From: Archaeoglobus sp.
Lineage (GTDB): Archaea; Halobacteriota; Archaeoglobi; Archaeoglobales; Archaeoglobaceae
Direction of reading: 5' to 3'
Length of the DNA: 53,756 nt
Assembly (NCBI GenBank): GCA_017656505.1
Contig: JACDNU010000012.1
Coordinates: forward strand, 1 to 53,756
Under the pieces are notes generated by a model. It made no database searches. It was not told the origin of the DNA and worked only from the letters and a program-made list of their open reading frames with translations. Position 1 is the stretch's first letter. Each line of letters begins with the position of its first letter. This document shows positions 1-8,630 of this stretch, one piece after another. The translations under genes were made by a program, and so were the position numbers.

Positions 1-107
1 TTGGAGAGCTTTATGGTTTTCTATAACTATTGGAGATGTTAACTTGACACCACCTTTTTATACAACCAAAACCGAAAAGATCAATTACCTTTTAAAAACG
101 AAACCAT

Positions 108-911
108 ATGGAATTTTTATTCTCAAGCATGTTCCTTTATGAATACGACGTTGGGAGCATAATAAAAGCGAGCGAAAAAGCGGGCTACGACGGCATCGAA
201 TTCTGGGTCGAGACGCCCCACTTCTGGATTAACAGAGATCCAGAACTGCTAAAACCTTATAAGGATAAAATCCTTGCCCTGCACGCTCCTGTTTTAGATT
301 TAAACCCCGTTTCAGTGAACGAAGAGGTCTGCGAGCTGACACTCAAGGAGACACTCAATTCAATTTCCCTCGCGAAAAAGCTTGGCAGAAGAATCGTTAC
401 GGTTCACGCAGGCAAAAGAAGTGCTGCAAGAGAGCCTGTATGGGAGGATTACGCTTCCTTAGAGAGATACTTAAGAGTTTCCTCCAATTATTCAAGAATC
501 AAAGGTGTAAGGCTTTGTCTTGAAAATTCTGAACCGGGTATAAACTATCTCTGCAAAACCGCTGACGAGGTTGAAGATATGGTGAAAAAGTTTAATCTTA
601 AGATTACTTTTGATATAAATCACGCTGTGAAAAACAGCTTTGGGGAAGCAAAGAAGTTTTTGGAACTTGTTGAAAAAATGGAGAATGTACACGTTAGTGG
701 ATACGATTCTAAAGGAAGGCATGTCTCTGCGATCGGGTTCAAGGACATAAAGGAGATTTTAACAGATTTAAAGGAACTCGGATACGATGGGAAAGTGACT
801 GTCGAGCTCGATGATCTTGGAATGGGTGAGCTGAATTACAAGCTAGATTACGAAAGCAAGGTTGAAATTCTGAGAAAAGAATTGAACTACCTCAAATCGA
901 TTTTAGGTTAG
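108..911 (+). CDS. Sugar-phosphate isomerase/epimerase-like TIM-barrel protein
   Basis: Looks like a xylose isomerase-like / AP endonuclease family 2 TIM barrel of 267 residues, the usual length. Candidate divalent-metal ligands lie at the ends of predicted beta strands: E139 (LCLEN), D169 and H172 (TFDINH), H195 (NVHVSG) and E233 (VTVELDD). H100 (VTVHAGK) is also typical. Family members isomerise or epimerise sugars or sugar phosphates, and some are endonuclease IV-like. The short chain and lack of endonuclease IV signatures favour a sugar isomerase, but the substrate cannot be told. It is a single gene on the plus strand. A TATA-like stretch (CTTTTTATAC) about 50 bases upstream could drive it. 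The convergent DUF72 gene ends 50 bases downstream. Function beyond the fold is inference. Confidence 0.7.
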   Translation: MEFLFSSMFLYEYDVGSIIKASEKAGYDGIEFWVETPHFWINRDPELLKPYKDKILALHAPVLDLNPVSVNEEVCELTLKETLNSISLAKKLGRRIVTVHAGKRSAAREPVWEDYASLERYLRVSSNYSRIKGVRLCLENSEPGINYLCKTADEVEDMVKKFNLKITFDINHAVKNSFGEAKKFLELVEKMENVHVSGYDSKGRHVSAIGFKDIKEILTDLKELGYDGKVTVELDDLGMGELNYKLDYESKVEILRKELNYLKSILG

Positions 912-960
912 ATTTCGTAGTTTTTGTAGGTTTTTTGATTATCATTTTTTCAATTTCAGA

Positions 961-1695
961 CTATCCTTTTTTATGGTTTACCAATTCCCTAAAGCGGAGG
1001 GCATCGTTGTACATGGATTTATTGTTAAACATCACGTAAGGGTTCGGATACTTTCCAGTCTTCTCTCCCAGCTGATTTAGCTCCTCATCGGAGTATGTAT
1101 ATGAATAAACTATTCTCTTACCTTTGTAGGCTCCATGGAGTCTGAAGTACGCGATATCAGGTAAAAAGGCTGGCTCTGAAGCGAAAGGATCAACGCAATG
1201 GACTATTCCATGCTTTTTCAGAATATCGGCAAAAAGTTCCATTAACGCTTCCGAATAATCCCTCGGCTCCCAGATGAAAGTGAATTTCCCATCGATTGAG
1301 CTGAAAAACTCATCAACCCTCTTAAGATTCTCCTCAGTCATTTTAAAGGAGGAAGGGGTCTGAAAAACTATCTTGTCAGCTCTGAGGATTTCTGCTATCT
1401 CCTTAGTCTTTTCCCAAGCTTCAAAGACCTCTTTTACCGGATTGAAGAATCCAACGTTTCCGCTGACTTCGAGCTTTGCCTTTCGGTAAGTGGGACTGCT
1501 GCGAGGATGGGTTATCACCTGAAAAGCTTTAACTGTGAATTCGAAGCCTTTGTTGATTGAGTCAGCCTTTTGCCTCCACTTCTCAGCAGTCTCGAGCTTT
1601 GGAGGTTTGTAGAAGGTTTGTTGAACCTCCACGACATCAAGACTTTTCACATATTTGTCAAATGCCACAGCAAACCCGCAGCAGCCTACCTTCAT
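961..1695 (-). CDS. DUF72 (YecE-like) family protein
   Basis: Product of 244 residues beginning MKVGCCGF, matching the DUF72 family, whose members start with a short G-x-x-G/S strand and fold as a TIM barrel. Typical segments seen are VEVQQTFYKPP near residue 21, EFTVKAFQVITHP near 51, a strand ending in FQTPSSF near 111, FIWEPRDY near 140 and DIAYFRLHG near 183. No enzymatic activity is firmly established for this family to my knowledge. It starts 12 bases after the PAC2 gene and is probably the last gene of the aIF2-alpha, nop10, PAC2 transcript. The family call is good; the function is unknown. Confidence 0.8.
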   Translation of the reverse strand: MKVGCCGFAVAFDKYVKSLDVVEVQQTFYKPPKLETAEKWRQKADSINKGFEFTVKAFQVITHPRSSPTYRKAKLEVSGNVGFFNPVKEVFEAWEKTKEIAEILRADKIVFQTPSSFKMTEENLKRVDEFFSSIDGKFTFIWEPRDYSEALMELFADILKKHGIVHCVDPFASEPAFLPDIAYFRLHGAYKGKRIVYSYTYSDEELNQLGEKTGKYPNPYVMFNNKSMYNDALRFRELVNHKKG

Positions 1696-1707
1696 TTTCA
1701 GCTAACT

Positions 1708-2487
1708 TCAGCGGAAGTAGCCCAGATCCTCATCGCTTTTCCACTGCTGAACGGTAGCCTCCTGCATCTCCCTTATCTGGGCAACCAGCTTCTCCATCTC
1801 CTTCGCTCTCTCATCTAGAGCTTCAACGCTCACGTTGAGATTGAGCATTTTTATGAGGACATCGAGCACAGCCTTGGCGCTTTTTGGATCTACCATATAA
1901 CCAGAGGTTACCCCCATAAGGCACGCTGATTCAATTCCCTCGAGCTGAGCTGCACCCAAAATCAGTCCGGAAGCTCCAATTATCCCTCCTCCAGGCTCAC
2001 CCTTCTCGAATTGAATTCCATAGGCCGATAGTTCTTCGATAAGCCTCTTGCTGTTTGCAGCACCTAAAACATAGGTTTCCTCAACGAGCTTTCCGATACC
2101 ATACCCGCCGAGGGTGAAAATCCTTTTTACGCCGAACTTCTTTGCAATGTCTATGTAAGCATTGACGAGCTCGAAATGACCCTCGCTGCTTATACTCTGG
2201 AAATCTCCGACAAGTATAACCAGATCGGGAGAGCTATCCGTTGATTTGTGAACGTAAACCTCGTTTTTCGGCATCCTTATTGTGCCATCTTCCTCAACCA
2301 TAACTTGCGGCGGGAAATGATGGGAATAAATCTCAATTACTTTCTCAGCCTTTAACTCCTTTACGAGATGATCGGCAACGAGCTTCCCGACATGACCTAT
2401 ACCAGGCAAGCCCTCAATCATTACAGGCTCTTTTAAACCAACCTCTTCCGGTTTCTTGAGGAACCTCACATCAACTTTTTCTAACAT
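1708..2487 (-). CDS. PAC2-family proteasome assembly chaperone-like protein
   Basis: PAC2-domain protein (archaeal PbaA/PbaB relatives of eukaryotic proteasome assembly chaperones). It shows the family glycine-rich N-terminal segment MIEGLPGIGHVGKL, GDFQS near the middle, and FTLGGYGIG and GIIGASGLILGAA further on. I place the start at the ATG at 2487 (MLEKVDVRF) because AGGAGGTGG lies 3 bases upstream, a near-perfect Shine-Dalgarno site. The open frame extends to an ATG at 2547 that overlaps the nop10 stop codon, but that start lacks a well-spaced site and adds a 20-residue tail outside the conserved domain. The 259-residue product matches family length. It lies in the conserved archaeal order aIF2-alpha, nop10, PAC2. 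The role in proteasome assembly is known for relatives and inferred here. Confidence 0.85.
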   Translation of the reverse strand: MLEKVDVRFLKKPEEVGLKEPVMIEGLPGIGHVGKLVADHLVKELKAEKVIEIYSHHFPPQVMVEEDGTIRMPKNEVYVHKSTDSSPDLVILVGDFQSISSEGHFELVNAYIDIAKKFGVKRIFTLGGYGIGKLVEETYVLGAANSKRLIEELSAYGIQFEKGEPGGGIIGASGLILGAAQLEGIESACLMGVTSGYMVDPKSAKAVLDVLIKMLNLNVSVEALDERAKEMEKLVAQIREMQEATVQQWKSDEDLGYFR

Positions 2488-2546
2488 GCTCCACCTCCTG
2501 ATTGGGATATCCTCAATAGGGATACCCTCAATACATCCAATCTTCA

Positions 2547-2729
2547 TCACCTATTCCTAAGGCTGAAGAATCCTTTTTCCATCCTCAGCTTCCTCCTATA
2601 CTCCCCATATGGGTCCTCGGGTGAGAATCTTGGAGGAGCTGGATTGAAAGTCTTCGCTCCGCACACAGGGCAAATCTCTTTGAGAGTGTATCTTCCACAC
2701 TCCGAACATTTCCTCAGCCTTGTTTTCAT
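2547..2729 (-). CDS. nop10: H/ACA ribonucleoprotein subunit Nop10
   Basis: Sixty-residue protein with the archaeal Nop10 layout: an N-terminal zinc ribbon with C8-x2-C11 and C20-x2-C23 (KCSECGRYTL, CPVCG), then the conserved linker and helix PAPPRFSPEDPYGEYRR. Nop10 binds the catalytic subunit Cbf5 and is needed for RNA-guided pseudouridylation of rRNA by H/ACA particles. It sits 60 bases after aIF2-alpha and its stop codon overlaps an upstream in-frame ATG of the PAC2 gene, consistent with one operon. Identification is by motif and by the well-known gene order. Confidence 0.95.
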   Translation of the reverse strand: MKTRLRKCSECGRYTLKEICPVCGAKTFNPAPPRFSPEDPYGEYRRKLRMEKGFFSLRNR

Positions 2730-2789
2730 CCTGAGACACCTGATCCACTAATCATACTTCAAATCTGTATAAATTTTTGCTGCTCTTCA

Positions 2790-3605
2790 TCACGCAGCTT
2801 CCCTTACGAAGTTCCCTTCCCCACCAAGCTTTTTAATCTTCTTCAAAACACTGTCGGTAAGCTTTTTCAGAACTTTTTCCGCAGATTTATAATCCTCACC
2901 CTCAAGAATTATCCTATAACGGGGGGCTCCTACGTACTCAACCCTTACATCCACTTCCTTCGGTTTAACTTTGTATATCTCCATCAAGGCCTGCTTTATT
3001 CTTTCAACACCGTCCGAAGCATTACTCATCAGCTCGAAGTAACCTCTCAGCTTTACCTTCTGCACTTTTATGTTCTCCTTGGCTATCTCCTCAATCGCCT
3101 TTGCAAGCTCCTCGCCAGTTATTTTGGAAAGAATCTCATAGCCTTCAAAGGCAGCTTCCTCGAAAGCGCCGTAGATGGTTTCAAAGTCTTTCAAAAGCTT
3201 TTTTCCCACCCCAAGCAGATCTTTTTTCCCGAGACCAACTTTCTCTCCAGCTATCTCCAGCCATTTGAAGGCTCGCTGCTCGCTTTTCCACTGCTGCATC
3301 TTCTCCCTTCTCTGCCTCTCGTTGACGTCCTTTATTGAAAGATCTATGTGGCCACGCTTCGGATTAACATCCAAAACCTTGCAAACAACCTTCTGGCCTT
3401 TTTTAACGTAGTCTCTGATATCTTTAATCCAGCCAGGAGCTATCTCGCTTATGTGCACAAGACCTTCCTTATTCTCGTACTCATCTAAAGAAATGAAAGC
3501 TCCAAAGTCAAGAACCCTTGTAACTGTTCCAATAACAAGCTCCCCCCTCGAAGGGTATCCTGATCTTTTAATTACGAGCTTATCGTCAGACTTTTCCTTT
3601 GCCAT
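2790..3605 (-). CDS. eif2a: Translation initiation factor aIF2 alpha subunit
   Basis: The 271-residue product has the three-part aIF2-alpha structure: an N-terminal S1 OB-fold (about residues 18-90, GELVIGTVTRVLDFGAFISLDE ending in DLSIKDV), a helical domain (about 90-175) and a C-terminal alpha/beta domain that contacts the gamma subunit (about 180-265, KVRGYFELMSNASDG-like segment). With beta and gamma it delivers initiator Met-tRNA to the small ribosomal subunit. It is the first gene of the minus-strand operon with nop10 and PAC2. In many euryarchaea rpl44e and rps27e lie immediately upstream, but here an ABC-transporter gene ends 75 bases upstream, so the ribosomal pair is elsewhere. Confidence 0.95.
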   Translation of the reverse strand: MAKEKSDDKLVIKRSGYPSRGELVIGTVTRVLDFGAFISLDEYENKEGLVHISEIAPGWIKDIRDYVKKGQKVVCKVLDVNPKRGHIDLSIKDVNERQRREKMQQWKSEQRAFKWLEIAGEKVGLGKKDLLGVGKKLLKDFETIYGAFEEAAFEGYEILSKITGEELAKAIEEIAKENIKVQKVKLRGYFELMSNASDGVERIKQALMEIYKVKPKEVDVRVEYVGAPRYRIILEGEDYKSAEKVLKKLTDSVLKKIKKLGGEGNFVREAA

Positions 3606-3679
3606 GAACCGAGGATTACTTCCTTGAATTTAAATATTCCTGAAATTTCCGGGTTTCTGATTTATTCCTTAATTCAAAA

Positions 3680-4411
3680 TCACAAAATAACGCCCAAGAA
3701 CTTCTTCGTTCTCGGATTCTTCGGGTTTCTGAAAACCTCCACCGGCTCACCTTCCTCCACTATAACTCCTTCATCCATGAAGATTAAGCGATCTCCAACC
3801 TCTCTCGCAAATCCCATTTCGTGGGTGACGACTATCATTGTCATGCCATCCTGGGCAAGCTGCTTCATAACATCCAGAACCTCCTTCACGAGCTCCGGAT
3901 CCAAGGCAGATGTAACTTCATCGAAGAGCATAACCTCGGGCTCCATAGCGAGAGCCCTTGCTATGGCAACCCTTTGCTGCTGTCCCCCGCTGAGCTGGGC
4001 CGGATACTTATGGGTCTGATCCCCCAAGCCAACTTTTTCAAGCAGCTTAATCGCATTCTTTTCCGCTTCATCTTTCTTAACTTTCTTAACTCTAAGCGGA
4101 GCGAGCATAACATTCTGCAGGGCTGTGAGATGGGTGAAGAGGTTGAACTGCTGAAAAACCATGCCTATGCGTTGCCTAACTTTATTGATATCAACGCTCC
4201 TGTCAGTAATATCAACCCCGTCGAGAAATATCTTGCCGGCTGTTGGCTCCTCAAGCCGGTTTATACATCGAAGCAGTGTTGATTTTCCGCTTCCAGAGGG
4301 GCCAATTATAACGACAACCTCTCCCTTTTTAACATTAAGATTGATGTCTTTAAGCACTTCATGATCGCCAAACTTTTTGTAAAGTCCAGAAATTTCAAGG
4401 AGATGTTTCAT
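3680..4411 (-). CDS. Polar amino-acid ABC transporter ATP-binding protein
   Basis: GlnQ/HisP-type ATPase of 243 residues. Visible motifs are Walker [10 protein letters not shown] (about residues 36-44), a Q-loop in MVFQQFNLF, signature LSGGQQQR and Walker [14 protein letters not shown], followed by the switch histidine in VVTHEMGF. It energises uptake through the permease encoded 82 bases upstream. The spacer 4412-4493 contains the 12-base direct repeat TTTGGAGTTCAG twice and no gene. The substrate is probably a polar amino acid such as glutamine or histidine, from family and operon context only. Confidence 0.93.
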   Translation of the reverse strand: MKHLLEISGLYKKFGDHEVLKDINLNVKKGEVVVIIGPSGSGKSTLLRCINRLEEPTAGKIFLDGVDITDRSVDINKVRQRIGMVFQQFNLFTHLTALQNVMLAPLRVKKVKKDEAEKNAIKLLEKVGLGDQTHKYPAQLSGGQQQRVAIARALAMEPEVMLFDEVTSALDPELVKEVLDVMKQLAQDGMTMIVVTHEMGFAREVGDRLIFMDEGVIVEEGEPVEVFRNPKNPRTKKFLGVIL

Positions 4412-4493
4412 CGGAAAAAATTTTGATGGATGTTTTATGAACTTTGTGTTTTTGGAGTTCAGGCATGGAGCAGCCTTTGGAGTTCAGCGACTT

Positions 4494-5168
4494 TCACTTC
4501 ATCTCGTAGGTACCGATTCTTTTCTGCGAATAGGTTACGAGTCTGCTCAGCGGTATGGTCATCATGAGGTAAAACAAAGCAACTCCAAGGAAAGGTGTCC
4601 AAGCGTTGAAAGTCGTGTTAACGATCTGCCTTCCAACCCTCGTTAGCTCAACTATTGAAATCACCGAGAGCAGTGAAGAATCCTTCAGCAAGGCTATGAA
4701 CTCATTCCCCAAAGCTGGCAAGATGTTTCGAAAAGCCTGCGGAAAGACCACCCACCTCATCGCCTGCAGGTAGCTCATGCCGAGCGAGCGGGCAGCCTCC
4801 ATCTGGCCGAGGGGAACCGACTGAATTCCAGCCCTGACTATCTCAGCAATGTAAGCTCCACTGCAAACGCTTAAAGCTATGATTCCAGCCGGTTCAGGAC
4901 GGAGGTTTATGCCGATAGCGGGGAGGCCGAAGTATATTATGAGAATCTGCACGAGCAGTGGGGTTCCCCTGATTACCTCAACGTAGAGCGTTGAAATTCC
5001 GAAAAAAATCTTGTTCGTAGATACCCTTGCGAGACCTGCTATCGAACCTATGATCAAACCGAATAAAATAGACAGAGAAGTTAGCTCCAGCGTGATGAAA
5101 GCCCCAAATGTGAGATCCGGGATAATTCTAAAGAATAAATCGAGATCGAACTGTCCAACGCCTACCAT
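4494..5168 (-). CDS. Polar amino-acid ABC transporter permease
   Basis: HisM/GlnP-type inner-membrane permease with about five hydrophobic segments and the EAA loop EAARSLGMSYLQAMRWVVFPQA that docks the ATPase. Segments GTPLLVQILIIYFGLP and SGAYIAEIVRAGIQS are typical of this subfamily. I take the ATG at 5168 (MVGVGQ) as the start; the frame runs three codons further to a TTG at 5177 with no clear ribosome site. The 224-residue length is normal. Only one permease gene is present, so it probably works as a homodimer. It lies between the binding-protein and ATPase genes in one minus-strand operon. Confidence 0.92.
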   Translation of the reverse strand: MVGVGQFDLDLFFRIIPDLTFGAFITLELTSLSILFGLIIGSIAGLARVSTNKIFFGISTLYVEVIRGTPLLVQILIIYFGLPAIGINLRPEPAGIIALSVCSGAYIAEIVRAGIQSVPLGQMEAARSLGMSYLQAMRWVVFPQAFRNILPALGNEFIALLKDSSLLSVISIVELTRVGRQIVNTTFNAWTPFLGVALFYLMMTIPLSRLVTYSQKRIGTYEMK

Positions 5169-5219
5169 GGTGGTCAAAAAATAGGAGGTTAGATAAATTT
5201 AATCTTTTTAATCCCTTAA

Positions 5220-6068
5220 TCAGCCCTTACCAAACCACTTTTCGTAGATCTTGTCGTAAGTTCCATCTTTCTTCATTTCCTCGAGGACTTCGTTGATGGC
5301 ATTCAGCAATCCTTTGTTGTCCTTGTGAACTGCAATACCATAATATTCCGGCGGGAATTCTGGATCTTCAACAACTCTGTAGGTTTCCGGATCTTTCTTT
5401 GCTGCCAAATATGCAACGAAGTTATCAATTATCGCCGCATCAGCATCGCCTTTTTGGATGGCAAGCAAAGCTTCTGGTGTGCCTTCAAATCTGATTATTT
5501 TAAGGTTTATTCCCTTCTCGACAAGTTTCTGGGCTGCGAAGTCACCTGTGGTGCCTTGCTGAACAGCAACTGTCTTTCCATCCAAGTCTTTCACGCCTTT
5601 GATCGATGTATCTTTCGCGCTTGTCAGTATTACCTGCTTAGCCTCGAAGTATGAATTACTGAAATCGACTTGCTTGGCCCTTTCTTCGGTAATCGTCATG
5701 GCCGAGCAGATAACATCGTATTTCTTAGCCATTAGGCCGGGGATTATTCCGTCCCAAGCCGTATTTACGAATTTAACCTGCAATCCAAGCCTTTTCGCAA
5801 CCTCCGTCATCAAATCGATATCGAACCCGGCATACTTTCCGGTTTTTTCATCCGTATACTCGAAAGGCGGATATGCAATGTCACTCCCTACCGTTAGCGT
5901 GCCCTCTGTGACGAGGTCGAACTTCTTAGGAGTTGGTGTGGGTGTTGGCGTAGCTGCTGGAGTTTGTGTAGCCGCTGGCGTTGGTGTTGCTTTCGGTTGT
6001 TCTTGCTGTGCACAACCTAGGAAAGCCAGAGCCAAAATTAAAACAATTGCAACCATCACCTTTTTCAT
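5220..6068 (-). CDS. Amino-acid ABC transporter substrate-binding lipoprotein
   Basis: Family 3 solute-binding protein of 282 residues. The N-terminus is a lipoprotein-like signal: MKKV, a hydrophobic stretch, then LGC with the candidate lipid-anchor Cys at about 19. A Thr-Pro-Ala-rich linker (about residues 27-47) acts as a stalk. The binding domain follows, with VGSDIAYPPFEY, GFDIDLMTEVAKRLG, MTITEERAKQVDFSNSYF and VQQGTTGDFAAQKL. It captures an extracellular amino acid and passes it to the downstream permease. The start is supported by GGAGGTG a few bases upstream. It is first in the operon, as expected for the most abundant component. The ligand is unknown. Confidence 0.93.
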   Translation of the reverse strand: MKKVMVAIVLILALAFLGCAQQEQPKATPTPAATQTPAATPTPTPTPKKFDLVTEGTLTVGSDIAYPPFEYTDEKTGKYAGFDIDLMTEVAKRLGLQVKFVNTAWDGIIPGLMAKKYDVICSAMTITEERAKQVDFSNSYFEAKQVILTSAKDTSIKGVKDLDGKTVAVQQGTTGDFAAQKLVEKGINLKIIRFEGTPEALLAIQKGDADAAIIDNFVAYLAAKKDPETYRVVEDPEFPPEYYGIAVHKDNKGLLNAINEVLEEMKKDGTYDKIYEKWFGKG

Positions 6069-6220
6069 AATTTCACCTCCCTCCCTTTGAAAGATTCATA
6101 ATATTTTAGTCTTTCGAATATTGGTCGTTCATCAACAGGCTGATTTTCTGTGTTCTTTTCAAATTTCCGTATCCTTGAAGACATTTTCTTTAAAATAACC
6201 AAATTAAATTTTATTTTTAT

Positions 6221-6952
6221 ATGGATATTATCCAACTAAACAGCTTTAAACCAACCAACGAACATACGATTGTGCCCAGGCGAATTCAGTTTAAGCAAGA
6301 ACTTAAACAGGAACTTGAATCGCTGAAAAGAATATTTCTGATAATCGGAAATAAAGCTTCCACTACTGAATTCAATCTTAACGATCTTCCCAGCTCTGGA
6401 GGTAGAATGGATTTAATATGCCGATTTATAGCCCAAACTCTTTTCATTTCCCATGGAATCCGTAGAAACTCTGCTTCGATAGCCATTCTAAAAGGCGAGC
6501 CCGACCCGCCAAAAGCTGTTTTCGCTCATGGAGGGAAAGTAAGATACATGGCTCCAGACGAGAGAAACATAGCTGGCTTACTGAGGAAGGCGGTTAAGTA
6601 TGGTGGTAAAGAATGGAAAGAGGTATCGCCAGGAATCTTCTCGGCGAAAAAAGGTTTAAATGAGGTTTTGGAGGAGATAAGCGATTTCTACATGGTATAT
6701 CTCAGAGAAGATGGAGAGGATATCTCCCACACTTTAAGCATCAGTCCAAAGGATAAACTCGCTTTCATCTTGGGAGATCATGTAGGGGTAGAAAAAGAAG
6801 ATGAGAATCTAATTTTGAGGTATGCAGAAAAGATCGTATCCGTTTCACCCCTATCCCTCCAAGCGGATCAGTGTGTTGTTTTGATTCACAACTTTCTGGA
6901 CAGACTTGAATTTGAAGAATTTGAAGAAAAAGATAAATTAAAAAGGATTTGA
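6221..6952 (+). CDS. trmY: tRNA (pseudouridine-54 N1)-methyltransferase TrmY
   Basis: SPOUT-class methyltransferase of the archaeal TrmY (DUF358) family, which converts pseudouridine 54 of tRNA to N1-methylpseudouridine. Diagnostic segments are FNLNDLPSSGGRMDLICRFIAQTLFISHGIRR (two blocks), DPPKAVFAHG, APDERNIAGLL, FILGDHVGV (the SAM-binding knot loop), VSPLSLQADQCVVLIHNFLD. At 243 residues it is longer than typical (about 200), mostly at the N-terminus. The ATG at 6221 is supported as a leaderless start by TTTAAAATA about 26 bases upstream. A GTG at 6272 is the alternative. It is divergent from the binding-protein gene and followed 13 bases later by a class II aldolase gene. Confidence 0.92.
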   Translation: MDIIQLNSFKPTNEHTIVPRRIQFKQELKQELESLKRIFLIIGNKASTTEFNLNDLPSSGGRMDLICRFIAQTLFISHGIRRNSASIAILKGEPDPPKAVFAHGGKVRYMAPDERNIAGLLRKAVKYGGKEWKEVSPGIFSAKKGLNEVLEEISDFYMVYLREDGEDISHTLSISPKDKLAFILGDHVGVEKEDENLILRYAEKIVSVSPLSLQADQCVVLIHNFLDRLEFEEFEEKDKLKRI

Positions 6953-6965
6953 TTAATGTATTTCT

Positions 6966-7550
6966 ATGGAAGAAGATCTTGAAATAGAGAAAAATACCGG
7001 AGAAGCAATAGCTTACGGAAAAAAGCTTTACGAAAAAGGGCTTATAGATGGGGCAAGTGGAAACCTCAGTTTCAGGATAAATGATAGCTTCTTCATAACA
7101 AGAACCGGCGTAAATCTAGAGCAGCTTGCTGAAGACTCCTTTGTGAGGCTGGAAGTCAAACCCTACTCGATTGATGAGGTTAAAGACGCTAAAGCCTCAA
7201 GCGATGCGCTCGTGCATGCAAAAATATATCTGAAAACGAAATACAAAGCCATACTTCACTGCCATGGAGTTTATAACGTTGTTCTTTCACTAACACGAGA
7301 CCAAATTAATCCACTAGATCTGGAGGGAAGACTTTTCTTGGGAAACATTAAGGTTCTGGAGGGAGAATTTATGACTGAAAAAATTGCAGAAAAAATCTCA
7401 GATGCAATAGCAAAGAAAGGATATGCGGTTGCGAAGGGACATGGCATATATGCGGCAGGAAACTCCTTCAGAGAAGCGTTTAATCTGCTCAGTTACGTGG
7501 AGCATTCATGTCAGATAATTTACTTAAAGGAGCTTTTGATGGGGCGATGA
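6966..7550 (+). CDS. Class II aldolase/adducin-family protein (fuculose-phosphate aldolase-like)
   Basis: The 194-residue product belongs to the zinc-dependent class II aldolase family. Visible signatures are DGASGNLSFR (substrate loop), ITRTGVNL, SSDALVHAKIY, the metal-binding LHCHGVY pair of histidines, KGHGIYAAG and a further His in VEHSCQ. Archaeal relatives are annotated L-fuculose-1-phosphate aldolase and cleave phosphorylated ketoses to dihydroxyacetone phosphate and an aldehyde; in methanogens a relative was linked to lactaldehyde for coenzyme F420. Here the second half of the usual HxH segment is well kept, so activity is likely. It follows trmY by 13 bases and is probably co-transcribed. 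The substrate is not determinable. Confidence 0.8.
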   Translation: MEEDLEIEKNTGEAIAYGKKLYEKGLIDGASGNLSFRINDSFFITRTGVNLEQLAEDSFVRLEVKPYSIDEVKDAKASSDALVHAKIYLKTKYKAILHCHGVYNVVLSLTRDQINPLDLEGRLFLGNIKVLEGEFMTEKIAEKISDAIAKKGYAVAKGHGIYAAGNSFREAFNLLSYVEHSCQIIYLKELLMGR

Positions 7551-7568
7551 ATTTAATTTTGCTGATTG

Positions 7569-8558
7569 TTAGGTATCACTATCCATGATCTGATCAAGAA
7601 GGCATTCCTCCGGCTTTTTATCGAATCTCAGTCTTTTGAACACGGGAGCCCTTAGCTTGAGATCCTTGCTCACCTCAAGAAACTCCACTTCTGCAACGAA
7701 GTTCGGCTTGAGCCACTGAACCTCCCTCTTTATCGATGGTTCCTCATCGAACGGAACTTTTTCGGTGAAGAATGGTTTTGCAGCCTCGCTGAACCATTCG
7801 AGGAAGCTAATGTCGAAGCCTGTTCCAACTCTGCCTACGTAAACGTATTTCCTGCCATCGAAAAGCCCCAGAACCAAGGAGCCAAAGAAGTCTTCTCTGC
7901 CCCCCTCTCCCTTCATGAGACCTAAAATAGCCGCATCGATCGTGTTCTTCTTTTTAATCTTCAGCCATAAGCTCGTTCTTTTTCCGGGAATGTAAATGCT
8001 GTCCTTTCTTTTTCCAATTACCCCTTCAAAGCCAACTTCTATGGCTTTTTCAAAAAACGCCTTTCCTTTCTCCTGAATGTATTCAGACAGCATTAAGTTT
8101 CTCTCTTCCAACGAATTCTCCAGCAAATTATCCTCCAAAAGCTTCCTCCTTTCCATCAATGGAAGATGAATCACCCATCCTTTACTATTAATCCATAGAA
8201 TGTCGAATACTACATAGGTGGCAGGAATCCGAGAAGAAAGCATTTGAATCTTTTTCCTATTTTCCACCTGCTCTCTCTGCTGGAGAAGGTTAAAATTCGG
8301 CTTTCCTTTCCTCAAGACAACTATCTCACCATCAACGATGCAGTTTTTCGCGAAACAGTCATAGAATCTGAATTCGGGATAGCGATAGGTTATGTCGAGC
8401 AGCCTTCTGTTCTGCAGTCTAAGTTTTTTGTTTTCCACATCTATAAAAGATATGCAGCGCGTGCCATCCCACTTTATCTCGAAGATGTGGTCTGCAGAAT
8501 CGAATGGTTCCGCTTTCTCAGCCAGCATTGGCCTTACAATCTCGTCAAACCAGCCCAT
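7569..8558 (-). CDS. ATP-dependent DNA ligase, LigD ligase-domain type (NHEJ)
   Basis: Stand-alone ligase of 329 residues homologous to the ligase domain of bacterial LigD. Motif I EIKWDGTR carries the adenylated Lys at residue 29. Other nucleotidyltransferase motifs are NRRLLDI, VVDGEIVVL-like IVDGEIVVL, YVVFDILW, EGVIGKR and SLWLKIKKK, with a C-terminal OB domain containing GRVGTGFD. No polymerase or phosphoesterase domain is attached. I use the ATG at 8558 (MGWFDEIVRP); the frame extends to a TTG at 8591. It lies 72 bases after ku, so the pair forms a double-strand-break end-joining module. Role inferred from family knowledge and context. Confidence 0.9.
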   Translation of the reverse strand: MGWFDEIVRPMLAEKAEPFDSADHIFEIKWDGTRCISFIDVENKKLRLQNRRLLDITYRYPEFRFYDCFAKNCIVDGEIVVLRKGKPNFNLLQQREQVENRKKIQMLSSRIPATYVVFDILWINSKGWVIHLPLMERRKLLEDNLLENSLEERNLMLSEYIQEKGKAFFEKAIEVGFEGVIGKRKDSIYIPGKRTSLWLKIKKKNTIDAAILGLMKGEGGREDFFGSLVLGLFDGRKYVYVGRVGTGFDISFLEWFSEAAKPFFTEKVPFDEEPSIKREVQWLKPNFVAEVEFLEVSKDLKLRAPVFKRLRFDKKPEECLLDQIMDSDT

Positions 8559-8630
8559 TTTTTGATTTTCTTGATTTTTAGATTTATTCAATTTCCGATT
8601 TATTTAACGAATCTGACCGACTTGATCTTC

